From contig CAUHBW010000261.1 in assembly GCA_959604115.1 (NCBI GenBank), positions 1 to 5,767 of the forward strand: DNA of 5,767 nt. The letters are read 5' to 3'. Positions 5,647 through 5,767 of this stretch are shown here, piece by piece (position 1 is the stretch's first letter; every line of letters starts with the position of its first letter). The DNA comes from an uncultured Bilophila sp. GTDB taxonomy: Bacteria > Desulfobacterota > Desulfovibrionia > Desulfovibrionales > Desulfovibrionaceae. Under the pieces are notes generated by a model. The model had not been told where the DNA came from. It worked only from the letters and a program-made list of their open reading frames with translations, and ran no database searches. Position numbers and translations under genes: made by a program.

Positions 5647-5674
5647 CCCGCCCGCGATGCGGCTTCCGGGCGGG
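5647..5674. repeat. Third 3' hairpin (8 bp)
   Basis: Arms 5647-5654 (CCCGCCCG) and 5667-5674 (CGGGCGGG) are perfectly complementary around a 12-nt loop, one base after the preceding stem. In such GC-rich DNA an 8-bp stem can arise by chance, so its significance rests on the clustering. Confidence 0.3.
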
Positions 5675-5702
5675 GCAAGGCGCGCCGGGATCGGAACGGG
5701 CG

Positions 5703-5767
5703 GTATAGTTTTATAGATAATCCGCAAACATACAACACATTGCCTCTTTTGACCTTTTTGCTTCCCT
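5703..5767. other. AT-rich intergenic tail, possible promoter region of the next gene
   Basis: Composition drops sharply from very GC-rich to AT-rich here. It contains TATA-GTTT-TATA (5704-5715) and a -35-like TTGACC (5749-5754) whose -10 would fall beyond the window. No sigma-54 element, no copy of the TATTCA-N4-TGAATA operator and no coding frame with a ribosome-binding site is seen. A promoter for a downstream gene is inferred from composition only. Confidence 0.25.

Noticed and set aside
5595..5708. 37-codon frame after the binding-protein gene
   Set aside because: The start follows a hairpin arm rather than a free Shine-Dalgarno, the composition is Arg/Gly/Pro-rich, and the frame overlaps two predicted hairpins.
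4228..5727. 499-residue open frame on the minus strand
   Set aside because: Antisense to the end of the ureohydrolase gene and the whole binding-protein gene, with low-complexity Gly/Arg/Ala composition and no recognisable domain. Both sense genes have good motifs and Shine-Dalgarno sequences.

Overview
This is a high-GC bacterial chromosome segment with a mobile-element end on the left and a compact, strongly regulated metabolic locus on the right. GG-N10-GC promoter architecture, a PAS-AAA+ sigma-54 activator, a NitT/TauT-type periplasmic binding protein and GC-rich codon use all suggest a Gram-negative organism. Desulfovibrionaceae (Desulfovibrio/Bilophila-like) is my best guess. That is an impression from gene style, not a proven assignment.

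Left part (1-1783): the 3' end of an unrecognised gene overlaps (TGATG) a small helix-turn-helix protein, probably an excisionase or other phage-type regulator. A 9-bp hairpin follows, and then a complete tyrosine recombinase with R, K, R, H and Y catalytic residues. Base composition changes from moderate GC with A-rich tracts in the integrase to very GC-rich coding sequence after about 1850. This suggests that the boundary of an integrated element (att site) lies in the short non-coding stretch just after the integrase.

Right part (1784-5767): a bidirectional terminator is followed by a minus-strand gene for a 448-aa sigma-54-dependent activator (PAS, AAA+ with GAFTGA, TyrR/Fis-like HTH). 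Its start is set by a perfect Shine-Dalgarno sequence, 27 nt inside the longest reading frame. Divergently transcribed are a ureohydrolase (agmatinase/guanidinobutyrase/guanidine hydrolase superfamily, all six metal ligands present) and, 17 nt later, a secreted NitT/TauT-family substrate-binding protein. The 296-bp divergent region holds three copies of one perfect 16-bp palindrome, TATTCA-N4-TGAATA. Two lie at the regulator's 5' end and one about 87 bp upstream of the predicted start site of a textbook sigma-54 promoter (TGGCAC-N5-TTGCT). An IHF-like site lies between that upstream palindrome and the promoter.

Read together, the right part looks like a self-contained sensing, uptake and hydrolysis module. 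The PAS activator senses a metabolite, binds the palindromes and switches on a periplasmic receptor plus an amidinohydrolase that releases urea from a guanidino compound. The substrate is not readable from the sequence; agmatine, guanidinobutyrate, guanidine or a guanidino-sulfonate are candidates. No permease or ATPase gene and no urease appear in the window. The binding-protein gene is followed by a 14-bp perfect hairpin, two further hairpins and an AT-rich tail that may be the promoter of the next gene.
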